Positions 56,888 through 64,000 of a stretch of 64,000 nt of DNA are shown here, one piece after another. This stretch comes from Gammaproteobacteria bacterium. Lineage in GTDB: Bacteria; Pseudomonadota; Gammaproteobacteria; Burkholderiales; Rhodocyclaceae. Position numbers and translations under genes: made by a program. Each line of letters begins with the position of its first letter. Positions within the stretch are counted from its first letter, which is position 1. Location of the stretch: positions 1-64,000 of the forward strand of contig JAHJPX010000006.1 in NCBI GenBank assembly GCA_018819515.1, read 5' to 3'. The notes beneath the pieces are model-generated. The model ran no database searches. It saw only the letters and a program-made list of their open reading frames with translations, and had not been told where the DNA came from.

Positions 56888-59341
56888 TTGAGCGAACCCT
56901 GCTACCACTGCGGCCTGCCCATCCCGGCGGGGAGCGATTTCTTCGTCGAAATCGACGGGAAGCAGCGGGAGATGTGCTGTGCCGGCTGCCAAGCGGTTGC
57001 CTCGGCGATCGTTGCCGGCGGCCTGATCGATTATTACCGCCATCGGGATGCGATGCCGGAAAGCCCCCGCGAGGCGATGCCGCAGGCGTTGCAGGAGCTG
57101 GGCCTGTTCGACCACCCGGATGTCCAGAAGAACTTTGTGCGCCCGGTCGGCGAGCACGAGCGTGAGGCCGCCCTGATCCTGGAAGGGATCACCTGCGCGG
57201 CCTGCGTCTGGCTGAACGAGCAGCATATCGCCCGGCAACCGGGAGTCACCGCCGTCGACATCAACTATGCGACGCGTCGGGCGCGGGTGCGCTGGGACGA
57301 ACGGCAGATCAAGCTGTCGCAGATTCTCGAAGCCGTGGCGGCGATAGGCTATCGCGCCCACCCGTACGACGCGGCGAAATCCGAATTGCTGGCCCAGAAA
57401 GAGCGGCGCGCGGCACTGTGGCGGCTGTTCGTCGCCGGGTTCGGCATGATGCAGGTGATGATGTATGCAGTGCCGGTTTACTTGGCAGATGACGGCACGA
57501 TGACGGGAGATGTCGAGCAGTTGATGCGCTGGGCGAGCCTGGTGCTGACGCTGCCGGTGGTTTTCTATTCTGCGGCGCCCTTCTTTTCGCACGCCTGGCG
57601 GGACATCAAGCTGCGTCGCGTCGGGATGGACGTTCCGGTCGCCCTGGGCGTGGGCAGCGCCTTCCTGGCGAGCGTATGGGCGACGCTAACCGCCTCCGGA
57701 GAAGTGTATTTCGATTCCGTCGCCATGTTCGTGTTCTTTTTGCTTGGCGGACGCTTCCTCGAGATGGTGGCCAGGCAGAAGGCGACGCGGGGCGTCGAGG
57801 AACTGGCGCGCGTGCTTCCAGCCTTCGCGTCCCGATACGTCACTTATCCAGGCGAAGATATCGAGCGCGTTGCGGTACAGAATCTGGCCGCCGGGGACAT
57901 GCTGCTGGTCGAGCCGGGACAGGTCATTCCCGCCGACGGGACGGTGGCAGAGGGGGAAAGCAGCGCCGACGAGTCGCTGTTGACGGGCGAAAGTCTCCCG
58001 GTAGCGAAGCAGGTTGGCGATCAGGTCGTGGGCGGCAGCCTGAACATCGGCAGCCCGCTGACGCTGCGGGTCGACCGAGTCGGCGAGTCGACGCGATTGG
58101 CGTCGATCCAGCGCTTGATGGAGCGGGCTGCGGCCGAGAAACCTCGGATCGTCGAAACGGCCGACCGCATCGCTGGGCGATTCGTGGGTGCGCTGCTGAT
58201 CGTGGCGACTGCGACGGGCGCCTGGTGGTGGTGGAACGACCCTTCACAGGCGCTATGGGTGTTCGTGGCCGTGCTGGTCGTCAGTTGTCCCTGCGCGCTG
58301 TCACTGGCGACTCCGGCGGCCTTGACCGTCGCCACTGGCGCCCTGTCGCGAAATGGCGTCCTGGTGACGCGTGGTCACGCGATCGAGACAATGGCTCGTG
58401 CGACCCATTTTGTCTTCGACAAGACTGGCACCCTCACCGAAGGAAGGCCTGTGCTGACGGAGACGCTCTCGTTCGGCACGCTGTCGCCGGACCAAGCCTT
58501 GCGGTTGGCGGCGGATCTGGAGTTCGGTTCCGAGCATCCCATAGGCCGGGCGCTGAGTGAGGCCGCGGGACGTCTTCCGGAAGATCCGTCTGACGGTGTG
58601 AAGTCGATTCGGGCCGTGACCGGACAGGGTGTCGAGGCGAAATGGCATGGCATAGTCGTGCGCCTCGGCAGCTTCGGGTTCGTGGGCGCAATAAGTAATG
58701 CGGAGCAGCCTGATCGCTGCCGGGAATGGAAGACCGCCGGCGATACCATCGTCGCGCTCGGCACCCCGGATGGTTGGCTGGCGGTATTCCGGTTGGCCGA
58801 TCACCCTAGGCTTGGCGCCGCCGAGGCGATGAGCGCGTTGCGGGCACAAGGGCTGACCATGTCCGCATTGAGTGGCGACGCGCCCGAAACGGTCGCCAAG
58901 GTCGCTGGCGATCTCGGTATTGGCTCTGCGACAGGTGGAGCAACCCCGGAAGCCAAACACGAAGCCATCCGGCTGTTACAGGCCGAAGGGGCGATCGTGG
59001 CCATGGTCGGCGATGGCGTGAACGACGCGCCGGTTCTGGCGCAGGCGCACGTTTCGGTGGCAATGGGCGGCGGCACCGATCTGGCGCGGAGCCAGGGGGA
59101 TGTCGTGCTGCTGTCGAACGATCTCCGTCATTTGGCCACCGGAGTCGCGATTTCACGGCGTACCATGGCGGTGATTCGGCAGAATCTGGCGTGGGCGTTC
59201 GTCTATAACCTTGTGGCGATCCCGCTGGCCATGTCAGGTTGGATTACGCCCTGGCTTGCCGGGATCGGAATGTCGGCAAGCTCACTGCTTGTAGTCCTGA
59301 ACGCACTACGACTACAGACCCGTCACAACAAGTATGCCTGA
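56888..59341 (+). CDS. ccoI: P1B-type copper ATPase for cbb3 oxidase assembly
   Basis: CcoI/FixI supplies copper for the CuB site of cbb3 oxidase. The 817-residue protein has an N-terminal Cys-rich metal site (CYHCG...MCCAGC), a heavy-metal domain with GITCAACVW, the transport motif SCPCALSLATP, the phosphorylation site FDKTGTLTEG, a GSEHPIGRA segment and the hinge MVGDGVNDAPVLA. The start appears to be TTG 56888, 5 bp after GGGAAG, as no ATG or GTG gives a better N-terminus. It is followed by ccoS. Confidence 0.92.
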   Translation: MSEPCYHCGLPIPAGSDFFVEIDGKQREMCCAGCQAVASAIVAGGLIDYYRHRDAMPESPREAMPQALQELGLFDHPDVQKNFVRPVGEHEREAALILEGITCAACVWLNEQHIARQPGVTAVDINYATRRARVRWDERQIKLSQILEAVAAIGYRAHPYDAAKSELLAQKERRAALWRLFVAGFGMMQVMMYAVPVYLADDGTMTGDVEQLMRWASLVLTLPVVFYSAAPFFSHAWRDIKLRRVGMDVPVALGVGSAFLASVWATLTASGEVYFDSVAMFVFFLLGGRFLEMVARQKATRGVEELARVLPAFASRYVTYPGEDIERVAVQNLAAGDMLLVEPGQVIPADGTVAEGESSADESLLTGESLPVAKQVGDQVVGGSLNIGSPLTLRVDRVGESTRLASIQRLMERAAAEKPRIVETADRIAGRFVGALLIVATATGAWWWWNDPSQALWVFVAVLVVSCPCALSLATPAALTVATGALSRNGVLVTRGHAIETMARATHFVFDKTGTLTEGRPVLTETLSFGTLSPDQALRLAADLEFGSEHPIGRALSEAAGRLPEDPSDGVKSIRAVTGQGVEAKWHGIVVRLGSFGFVGAISNAEQPDRCREWKTAGDTIVALGTPDGWLAVFRLADHPRLGAAEAMSALRAQGLTMSALSGDAPETVAKVAGDLGIGSATGGATPEAKHEAIRLLQAEGAIVAMVGDGVNDAPVLAQAHVSVAMGGGTDLARSQGDVVLLSNDLRHLATGVAISRRTMAVIRQNLAWAFVYNLVAIPLAMSGWITPWLAGIGMSASSLLVVLNALRLQTRHNKYA

Positions 59342-59352
59342 AAGACATAGCC

Positions 59353-59553
59353 ATGGAAATTCTCTATTTGCTGATCCCTGTATCGGTCGTGCTGGTTTTC
59401 TTGATCGGCGCTGTGTTCTGGTGGTCGCTGCGGCACGGCCAGTTCGAGGATATGGAGGGGCCTGCCTATCGGATCCTCATGGACGACGACAGTCCGCCAA
59501 CGGTCGATGGCAGCGTTGCGTCAAAGCCTATGCAAGACAACAGAAAACCGTAA
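59353..59553 (+). CDS. ccoS: cbb3 oxidase maturation protein CcoS
   Basis: The 66-residue protein has one N-terminal membrane segment and the conserved FWWSLRHGQFEDMEGPAYRI segment of CcoS, needed for cofactor insertion into cbb3 oxidase. It begins 11 bp after ccoI. Confidence 0.92.
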   Translation: MEILYLLIPVSVVLVFLIGAVFWWSLRHGQFEDMEGPAYRILMDDDSPPTVDGSVASKPMQDNRKP

Positions 59554-59565
59554 CGTGCAGGGCGT

Positions 59566-59606
59566 TTGATCCAAGTCAATAAATTTCCCGGCGCATTAAC
59601 CATACT
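59566..59606 (+). promoter_or_regulatory. Anr/FNR-type promoter 1
   Basis: TTGATCCAAGTCAA (59566-59579) matches the FNR/Anr box TTGAT-N4-ATCAA with one change. A -10-like CATACT lies at 59601-59606, placing a start near 59613 with the box centred about -41, as in class II FNR promoters. It would be active under low oxygen. Confidence 0.7.
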
Positions 59607-59612
59607 CCCTCC

Positions 59613-59710
59613 CCGGTAATGCCGGATAGCGTTGCAGGTTCGCGGTGTCTGGCCAACTTTGTAAGTCTCTCTGTTGGGGTTGGGGGTGCGCTGCGGCGCA
59701 CCCTTTTTTT
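59613..59710 (+). ncRNA. Putative Anr/FNR-dependent small RNA of about 98 nt
   Basis: Downstream of the first Anr promoter, no start codon with a ribosome-binding site opens a meaningful frame, yet a strong terminator closes the segment: stem GGGTGCGC (59684-59691) with GCGCACCC (59696-59703), loop TGCG, and seven T (59704-59710). The segment has pyrimidine-rich patches (CTCCCTCCCC near 59605 and GTCTCTCTG near 59664) that could pair with ribosome-binding sites. It could also simply be the tail of the ccoI-ccoS transcript, so the RNA claim needs transcript data. Confidence 0.5.
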
Positions 59711-59766
59711 GTGCATCTAATAAGCAATTCTTATCTATCGATCAGTAGGGCCTTAAGAGGCCGAAT

Positions 59767-59807
59767 TTGATCTGAGTCAAAATGCCGCGCCCTGCTGCCG
59801 TTATGCT
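59767..59807 (+). promoter_or_regulatory. Anr/FNR-type promoter 2 of ccoNOQP
   Basis: TTGATCTGAGTCAA (59767-59780) is a second near-consensus FNR/Anr box, with a -10-like TATGCT at 59802-59807, giving a start near 59814 and the box centred about -41. This is the expected control of a cbb3 oxidase operon under low oxygen. A small inverted repeat ATAAG-N5-CTTAT lies just upstream (59720-59734); the rest of 59711-59904 holds nothing else I can support. Confidence 0.75.
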
Positions 59808-59904
59808 CCGCGCCAGCGGCTGATCTGGCGTCTGTGGTTGTTAGTCTGTTCAGGCGCTGGGGAGGTTCAAAAAATTTTTCTTGTTCTTCATGAGGTGAAT
59901 CCAC

Positions 59905-61347
59905 ATGCAATCGCAAGCGACTTACAACTACAAAGTCGTGCGCCAGTTTGCCGTGATGTCCGTAATCTGGGGCATCGTCGGAATGCTGGTGGGCGTCATC
60001 ATTGCCGCGCAGCTGGTCTGGCCGCAGCTCAATGTCCTTGAGTGGCTGTCTTTCGGCAGGTTGCGTCCGCTACACACCAACGCGGTAATTTTTGCGTTTG
60101 GCGGTTGTGCGCTTTTCGCTACTTCGTACTATTCGGTGCAGCGCACTTGCCACACCAAGCTGTTCGCGCCTGGGCTGGCGGCATTCACCTTCTGGGGATG
60201 GCAGCTCGTTATCGTGCTGGCTGCCTTGTCGTTCCCGCTTGGTTTTACCACGGCGAAGGAATACGCCGAGCTGGAATGGCCGATTGATCTTCTGATCACC
60301 GTCATCTGGGTCTGCTACGCCATCGTCTTCTTCGGGACGATCGGTACGCGCAAGACGCCGCACATCTACGTGTCGAACTGGTTCTTCGCCAGCTACATTA
60401 TCTCGATCGCCCTGCTTCACATCTTCAACAGCGCCGAGATCCCCGTGCTTGCCGCCGGTATCCTGACGCCGAAGTCCTACTCCGCTTACGCCGGGGTTCA
60501 GGATGCGATGGTGCAGTGGTGGTACGGCCACAACGCGGTCGGTTTCTTCCTGACTGCGGCGTTCCTGGGCATGATGTACTATTTCGTGCCGAAGCAGGCT
60601 GGCCGTCCGGTCTATTCGTATCGCTTGTCCGTGGTCCACTTCTGGGCGCTGATCTTCACCTACATGTGGGCGGGTCCGCACCACCTGCACTACACGGCGT
60701 TGCCTGACTGGACTCAGTCGCTGGGTATGCTCATGTCTCTGGTTCTGCTGGCCCCCAGCTGGGGTGGCATGATCAACGGCATCATGACGCTGTCGGGCGC
60801 ATGGCACAAACTGCGTGACGATCCGATCCTGAAGTTCCTGATCACCTCGCTGTCCTTCTACGGCATGTCGACCTTCGAAGGTCCGATGATGTCGGTCAAG
60901 ACGATCAACGCGCTGTCGCACTACACTGACTGGACTGTGGGCCACGTGCACTCCGGCGCGCTGGGCTGGGTTGGCATGGTGTCCATCGGCAGCCTGTATT
61001 ACCTGATCCCGCGCTTGTTCGGCAAGGCCGAGATGTATTCGACCCGCCTGATCAACGTCCACTTCTGGATCGCTACGCTGGGCACGGTTCTCTACATCGC
61101 GTCGATGTGGATTTCCGGCGTCATGCAGGGCCTGATGTGGCGTGCCACGAACGCGGACGGTACGCTGACCTACTCGTTCGTCGAGTCGGTGAAGGCTTCC
61201 TATCCGTTCTGGGCCATTCGTACTCTCGGCGGCTTGATCTTCCTGGTCGGCATGCTGCTGATGGCCTACAACATGTTCAAGACGATGGCAGGCAGCCGCG
61301 CGGTGGACGACGCGCCGATTCCGGTGCCCGCCGGTCAACACGCTTAA
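59905..61347 (+). CDS. ccoN: cbb3-type cytochrome c oxidase subunit I
   Basis: CcoN is the catalytic heme-copper subunit of the high-affinity oxidase. The 480-residue protein has about twelve membrane helices, the heme b His in RPLHTNAVIF, the WWYGHNAVGFFLT segment, the CuB ligands GPHHLHY, and the heme ligands in HYTDWTVGHVHSGALGW. It follows GAGGTG and is first in ccoNOQP. Confidence 0.97.
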   Translation: MQSQATYNYKVVRQFAVMSVIWGIVGMLVGVIIAAQLVWPQLNVLEWLSFGRLRPLHTNAVIFAFGGCALFATSYYSVQRTCHTKLFAPGLAAFTFWGWQLVIVLAALSFPLGFTTAKEYAELEWPIDLLITVIWVCYAIVFFGTIGTRKTPHIYVSNWFFASYIISIALLHIFNSAEIPVLAAGILTPKSYSAYAGVQDAMVQWWYGHNAVGFFLTAAFLGMMYYFVPKQAGRPVYSYRLSVVHFWALIFTYMWAGPHHLHYTALPDWTQSLGMLMSLVLLAPSWGGMINGIMTLSGAWHKLRDDPILKFLITSLSFYGMSTFEGPMMSVKTINALSHYTDWTVGHVHSGALGWVGMVSIGSLYYLIPRLFGKAEMYSTRLINVHFWIATLGTVLYIASMWISGVMQGLMWRATNADGTLTYSFVESVKASYPFWAIRTLGGLIFLVGMLLMAYNMFKTMAGSRAVDDAPIPVPAGQHA

Positions 61348-61365
61348 TAGGGGAGCCAACATACC

Positions 61366-61977
61366 ATGCTGACTCATGAGAAAATTGAAAGAAGCAATTT
61401 CTGGATGATCCTGTTGATCTTGATCTTCGTCAGTGTTGGCGGGCTGGTCGAGATCGTGCCACTGTTCTTCCAGAAGTCGACAACAACCCCGGTGAACGAT
61501 CTGGTCAAGCCGTATGACGCCTTGCGTCTGGCCGGCCGTGATATTTACCAGCGCGAAGGCTGCTACCTCTGCCATTCCCAAATGGTGCGTCCGTTCCGCT
61601 CTGAAACGGAACGGTATGGCCATTACTCCGTGGCCGGGGAGTTTGTCTACGACCATCCGTTCCAGTGGGGCTCCAAGCGCACCGGACCGGATCTGGCGCG
61701 CGTTGGCGGTCGTTACTCGGATCAGTGGCATCGTGTTCACCTGCTCAACCCGCGCGATGTCGTGCCGGAGTCCAACATGCCCGCCTTCTATTGGCTCGAT
61801 CGGCCGCTGAAGAAGCCCACGATCGGTGCCGAGATGGCTGCATTGCGCATCGTTGGCGTGCCCTACACCGACCAGGAGATTGCTGACGCTCCGAAGGCGC
61901 TGGAAGGCAAGACCGAGCTTGATGCCATGATCGCCTACCTTCAGGGCTTGGGGCTCGCCCTCACGCAAACCCGGTAG
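61366..61977 (+). CDS. ccoO: cbb3-type cytochrome c oxidase subunit II (mono-heme)
   Basis: The 203-residue protein has one membrane anchor and a heme c site CYLCH near residue 66, and MPAFYW with a likely heme-ligating Met. It carries electrons to CcoN. It follows AGGGGAG and sits 18 bp after ccoN. Confidence 0.96.
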   Translation: MLTHEKIERSNFWMILLILIFVSVGGLVEIVPLFFQKSTTTPVNDLVKPYDALRLAGRDIYQREGCYLCHSQMVRPFRSETERYGHYSVAGEFVYDHPFQWGSKRTGPDLARVGGRYSDQWHRVHLLNPRDVVPESNMPAFYWLDRPLKKPTIGAEMAALRIVGVPYTDQEIADAPKALEGKTELDAMIAYLQGLGLALTQTR

Positions 61978-61986
61978 GAATCGCAG

Positions 61987-62178
61987 ATGGATATCAACGA
62001 CCTGCGTTCCCTCTTTACGGTGCTGGTGTTTGTGACTTTCATCGGCATCGTATGGTGGGCCTATTCCGCGCGGCAGGCATCTTCGTTTGACGAGGCAGCG
62101 CGTCTGCCCTTGGATGACGATGAATTGCCGGGAGCCGAGGTACGGCGCGGGGTAGGTGCAGGTCAACCGGAAAATTGA
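61987..62178 (+). CDS. ccoQ: cbb3-type oxidase small subunit CcoQ
   Basis: The 63-residue protein has a single membrane helix (LFTVLVFVTFIGIVWWAY) and a short acidic tail, typical of CcoQ, which stabilises the oxidase core. Confidence 0.9.
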   Translation: MDINDLRSLFTVLVFVTFIGIVWWAYSARQASSFDEAARLPLDDDELPGAEVRRGVGAGQPEN

Positions 62179-62193
62179 TTAAAGGAAATCAAC

Positions 62194-63189
62194 ATGGATT
62201 TCAATCAGACAAACGACTTCGTAAGCAGCTTCTGGAGCCTGTACGTTGTCGTTATTTCATTGGTCAGCTTCATTGGCTGCGGGGTGTTCCTGTGGATGCA
62301 GGGCGGGGTGAAACATAACCCCGGGCAGACGACAGGACACGTTTGGGATGAAACCTTGGCCGAGTACAGCAACCCGCTTCCGAACTGGTGGCGCTGGATG
62401 TTCTACATCACCGTGGTTTTTGCACTTGTCTATCTTGCCCTGTACCCGGGTTTGGGTACATTCAACGGCAAGCTCGGATGGACGATGCGCGGCCAGTATG
62501 ACCAAGAGATGAAGGTGGCCGATCAGAAGTATGCGCCGATCTTCAATCAGTTCCTGAAGCAGGACATCATGGCCGTTGCCGCGGATCCCAAGGCGAAGGA
62601 AATGGGCCAGCGCCTGTTCCTGACCTACTGCGCTCAGTGCCATGGTTCCGATGCCAAGGGCGCCAAGGGCTTCCCGAATTTGGCCGACAACGATTGGCTG
62701 TGGGGCGGTACGCCGGACAGGATCAAGGAGACCATCACTGCGGGCCGGAATGCCGTTATGACGCCCAAGGGAACCAAGCCGGACATGGACGCCGAGCAAG
62801 TGCAGGATGTGGTCAACTATGTTCGCTCCCTCTCCGGTCTCTCCAGCGATTCCATCCGCGCGCAGCGCGGTGCCGAGTTGTACCCGCAAGCTTGTGCGGC
62901 GTGCCACGGTCCCGATGCAAAGGGGAATCCGGATGCCGGCTATCCCAACCTGACCGACGGAGTGTGGTTGTACGGTAGCAGGCTGGAAACGCAAGTCGAG
63001 ACCGTTACCCACGGGCGCCTCAACCGCATGCCCGCTTGGGGTGATTTCCTTGGCGAAGCGAAGGTGCATCTCCTGACGGCGTACGTCTGGGGGCTTGGCG
63101 GTGGCATGAAGCCAGCCACCGCAGTTGCTGATGTTGCCGCTCCGTCGTCTGATGAACTCGTCAGACCCGAGTCGGGCGCTGGCCAGTAA
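62194..63189 (+). CDS. ccoP: cbb3-type cytochrome c oxidase subunit III (di-heme)
   Basis: The 331-residue protein has two N-terminal membrane segments and two heme c sites, CAQCH near residue 148 and CAACH near residue 234, with Met ligands in downstream segments. It accepts electrons from soluble cytochrome c and passes them to CcoO/CcoN. Confidence 0.96.
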   Translation: MDFNQTNDFVSSFWSLYVVVISLVSFIGCGVFLWMQGGVKHNPGQTTGHVWDETLAEYSNPLPNWWRWMFYITVVFALVYLALYPGLGTFNGKLGWTMRGQYDQEMKVADQKYAPIFNQFLKQDIMAVAADPKAKEMGQRLFLTYCAQCHGSDAKGAKGFPNLADNDWLWGGTPDRIKETITAGRNAVMTPKGTKPDMDAEQVQDVVNYVRSLSGLSSDSIRAQRGAELYPQACAACHGPDAKGNPDAGYPNLTDGVWLYGSRLETQVETVTHGRLNRMPAWGDFLGEAKVHLLTAYVWGLGGGMKPATAVADVAAPSSDELVRPESGAGQ

Positions 63190-63211
63190 GTGAGATAGTA
63201 TTGCTCCGAAA

Positions 63212-63253
63212 AACGACGGCCCGCTTGACCGCATGGTCATTCGGGCCGTTGTT
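63212..63253. terminator. Long hairpin after ccoP
   Basis: A 12-bp stem (63212-63223 with 63242-63253, one G-U pair) encloses an inner 5-bp hairpin TGACC-GCAT-GGTCA. On the plus strand no T run follows; on the minus strand five T follow, so it would terminate better leftward. It could protect the ccoNOQP mRNA end. The rest of 63190-63438 holds no gene I can support. Confidence 0.45.
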
Positions 63254-63438
63254 GAGGGAGGCAACGGAGGAGGAAGTGCGGGCTTGGCGCGGCGTCGCCT
63301 TGACTGCATAAGCGGCTGGACGGGGTGGTGTTTTTTGCCTGTCGGCGTTTGACCGGGGAGCGTAACGGGGGAGCGTTCGCGCTGGTCGGTTAGACTTGTA
63401 GCCGTTTTTCTTTTCCTTATTCAATCTCAGTAAAGACA

Positions 63439-64000
63439 ATGACCACCACAAAATCCCCCGACCCTGTTGGATCGCCGGCAGATGCTTCCGCCGGCGAGTC
63501 GCTTTACCAAGCACACAAGAAGATTCACCCCAAGTCGGTTACCGGTACTTTCGCCACTTGGCGCTGGGCTCTGGTCTGGTTCACCCAGATACTCTTTTAC
63601 GGCCTTCCCTGGATATCCTGGAGCGGGCGCCAGTCGGTCCTGTTCGACCTTGTCCAACGCAAGTTTTATATGTTCGGCTTGGTGTTCTGGCCGCAGGATG
63701 TCTTCTACCTGGCCGTTCTGCTTATCATTTCCGCCTATGCGCTGTTCTTGTTTACGGCAGTTGCTGGCCGTTTATGGTGCGGATACGCCTGCCCCCAAAC
63801 GGTTTATACGGAGATTTTTCTCTGGATAGAGGAAAAAATTGAAGGCGATCGTAATGCCAGAGTTCGCCTCGATAACGCGCCCATGGATGCGAACAAGCTT
63901 ACCAAGCGCGGGCTCAAGCATCTTGTCTGGATATTGCTGTCCCTATGGACAGGATTTACGCTTGTAGGCTATTTCACTCCGATCAAGGAACTGGCGGGCG
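63439..64000 (+). CDS. ccoG: cbb3 oxidase accessory protein CcoG (partial)
   Basis: The first 187 codons are present and the gene runs off the window. The product has membrane segments and the CcoG block RLWCGYACPQTVYTEIFLWIE, the start of the polyferredoxin region that acts as a Cu(II) reductase during cbb3 assembly. ATG 63439 gives the normal N-terminus. It follows ccoP as in most betaproteobacteria. Confidence 0.93.
   Translation, partial: MTTTKSPDPVGSPADASAGESLYQAHKKIHPKSVTGTFATWRWALVWFTQILFYGLPWISWSGRQSVLFDLVQRKFYMFGLVFWPQDVFYLAVLLIISAYALFLFTAVAGRLWCGYACPQTVYTEIFLWIEEKIEGDRNARVRLDNAPMDANKLTKRGLKHLVWILLSLWTGFTLVGYFTPIKELAG

Noticed and set aside
60070..62166. 698-codon minus-strand ORF opposite ccoNO
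   Set aside because: It is an antisense shadow; CcoN and CcoO heme-binding motifs lie on the plus strand.

Overview
The window looks like a chromosomal segment of a GC-rich betaproteobacterium, most likely of the Rhodocyclales type. This is inferred from gene order and protein character (rpsP-rimM-trmD-rplS, folE2 beside dxs-ispA-xseB, a minor-pilin/PilY1 locus, ccoNOQP-ccoG with Anr/FNR boxes); no search could be run. Both ends are cut: the left end begins at the tail of an rRNA operon and the right end lies inside ccoG.

Layout. 1-180: 5S rRNA and its terminator. 253-6301: housekeeping genes pssA, leuA, a YihY-family membrane protein, pyrF, then the S16-RimM-TrmD-L19 operon. 6411-8426: a GGDEF/EAL signalling protein with a degenerate GGDEF site. 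8526-12402 (minus): folE2, dxs, ispA, xseB. 12567-16088: a coupled operon of Rieske oxygenase, SpoIIAA-like protein, sulfurtransferase and PurT. 16156-17811: a beta-helix-like lipoprotein. 17917-21090: a small basic protein, queG, tsaE and amiC. 42580-48741: ribF, ileS, lspA, an FKBP-type isomerase, ispH and a TonB-like protein. 48795-55815 (minus): pilE-fimT-pilV-pilW-pilX-pilY1. 55970-59553: tRNA-Thr, a short-chain dehydrogenase, ccoI and ccoS. 59554-64000: an Anr-controlled intergenic region with a probable small RNA, then ccoNOQP and partial ccoG for the cbb3 oxidase.

The standout is 21421-42462, a tightly packed 15-gene cluster (plus a 24-codon leader ORF) that reads as a compact reductive TCA module. 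It encodes a four-subunit 2-oxoglutarate:ferredoxin oxidoreductase, a monomeric isocitrate dehydrogenase fused in frame to aconitase B, a divergent two-subunit ATP-citrate-lyase-like enzyme, a soluble-type fumarate reductase, and a full set of HdrABC plus Flx/MvhD-like electron-transfer subunits of the kind that perform flavin-based electron bifurcation. The genes cover fumarate to succinate and succinyl-CoA to 2-oxoglutarate to isocitrate to citrate to acetyl-CoA plus oxaloacetate, and the Hdr/Flx subunits could supply the reduced ferredoxin the carboxylation needs. Direction of flux and the electron circuit are inferences; gene content and the fusion are read directly.

A second genome-scale signal is a dispersed motif of about 24 bp (an A4 run followed by core GTCAGCCGTGGCGACACGCC). 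It recurs at least six times in near-perfect form, plus degenerate copies, between genes and inside reading frames in three frames (dxs, queG, the SpoIIAA-like gene, lspA, ispH, pilV). Good copies are absent from the reductive TCA cluster.
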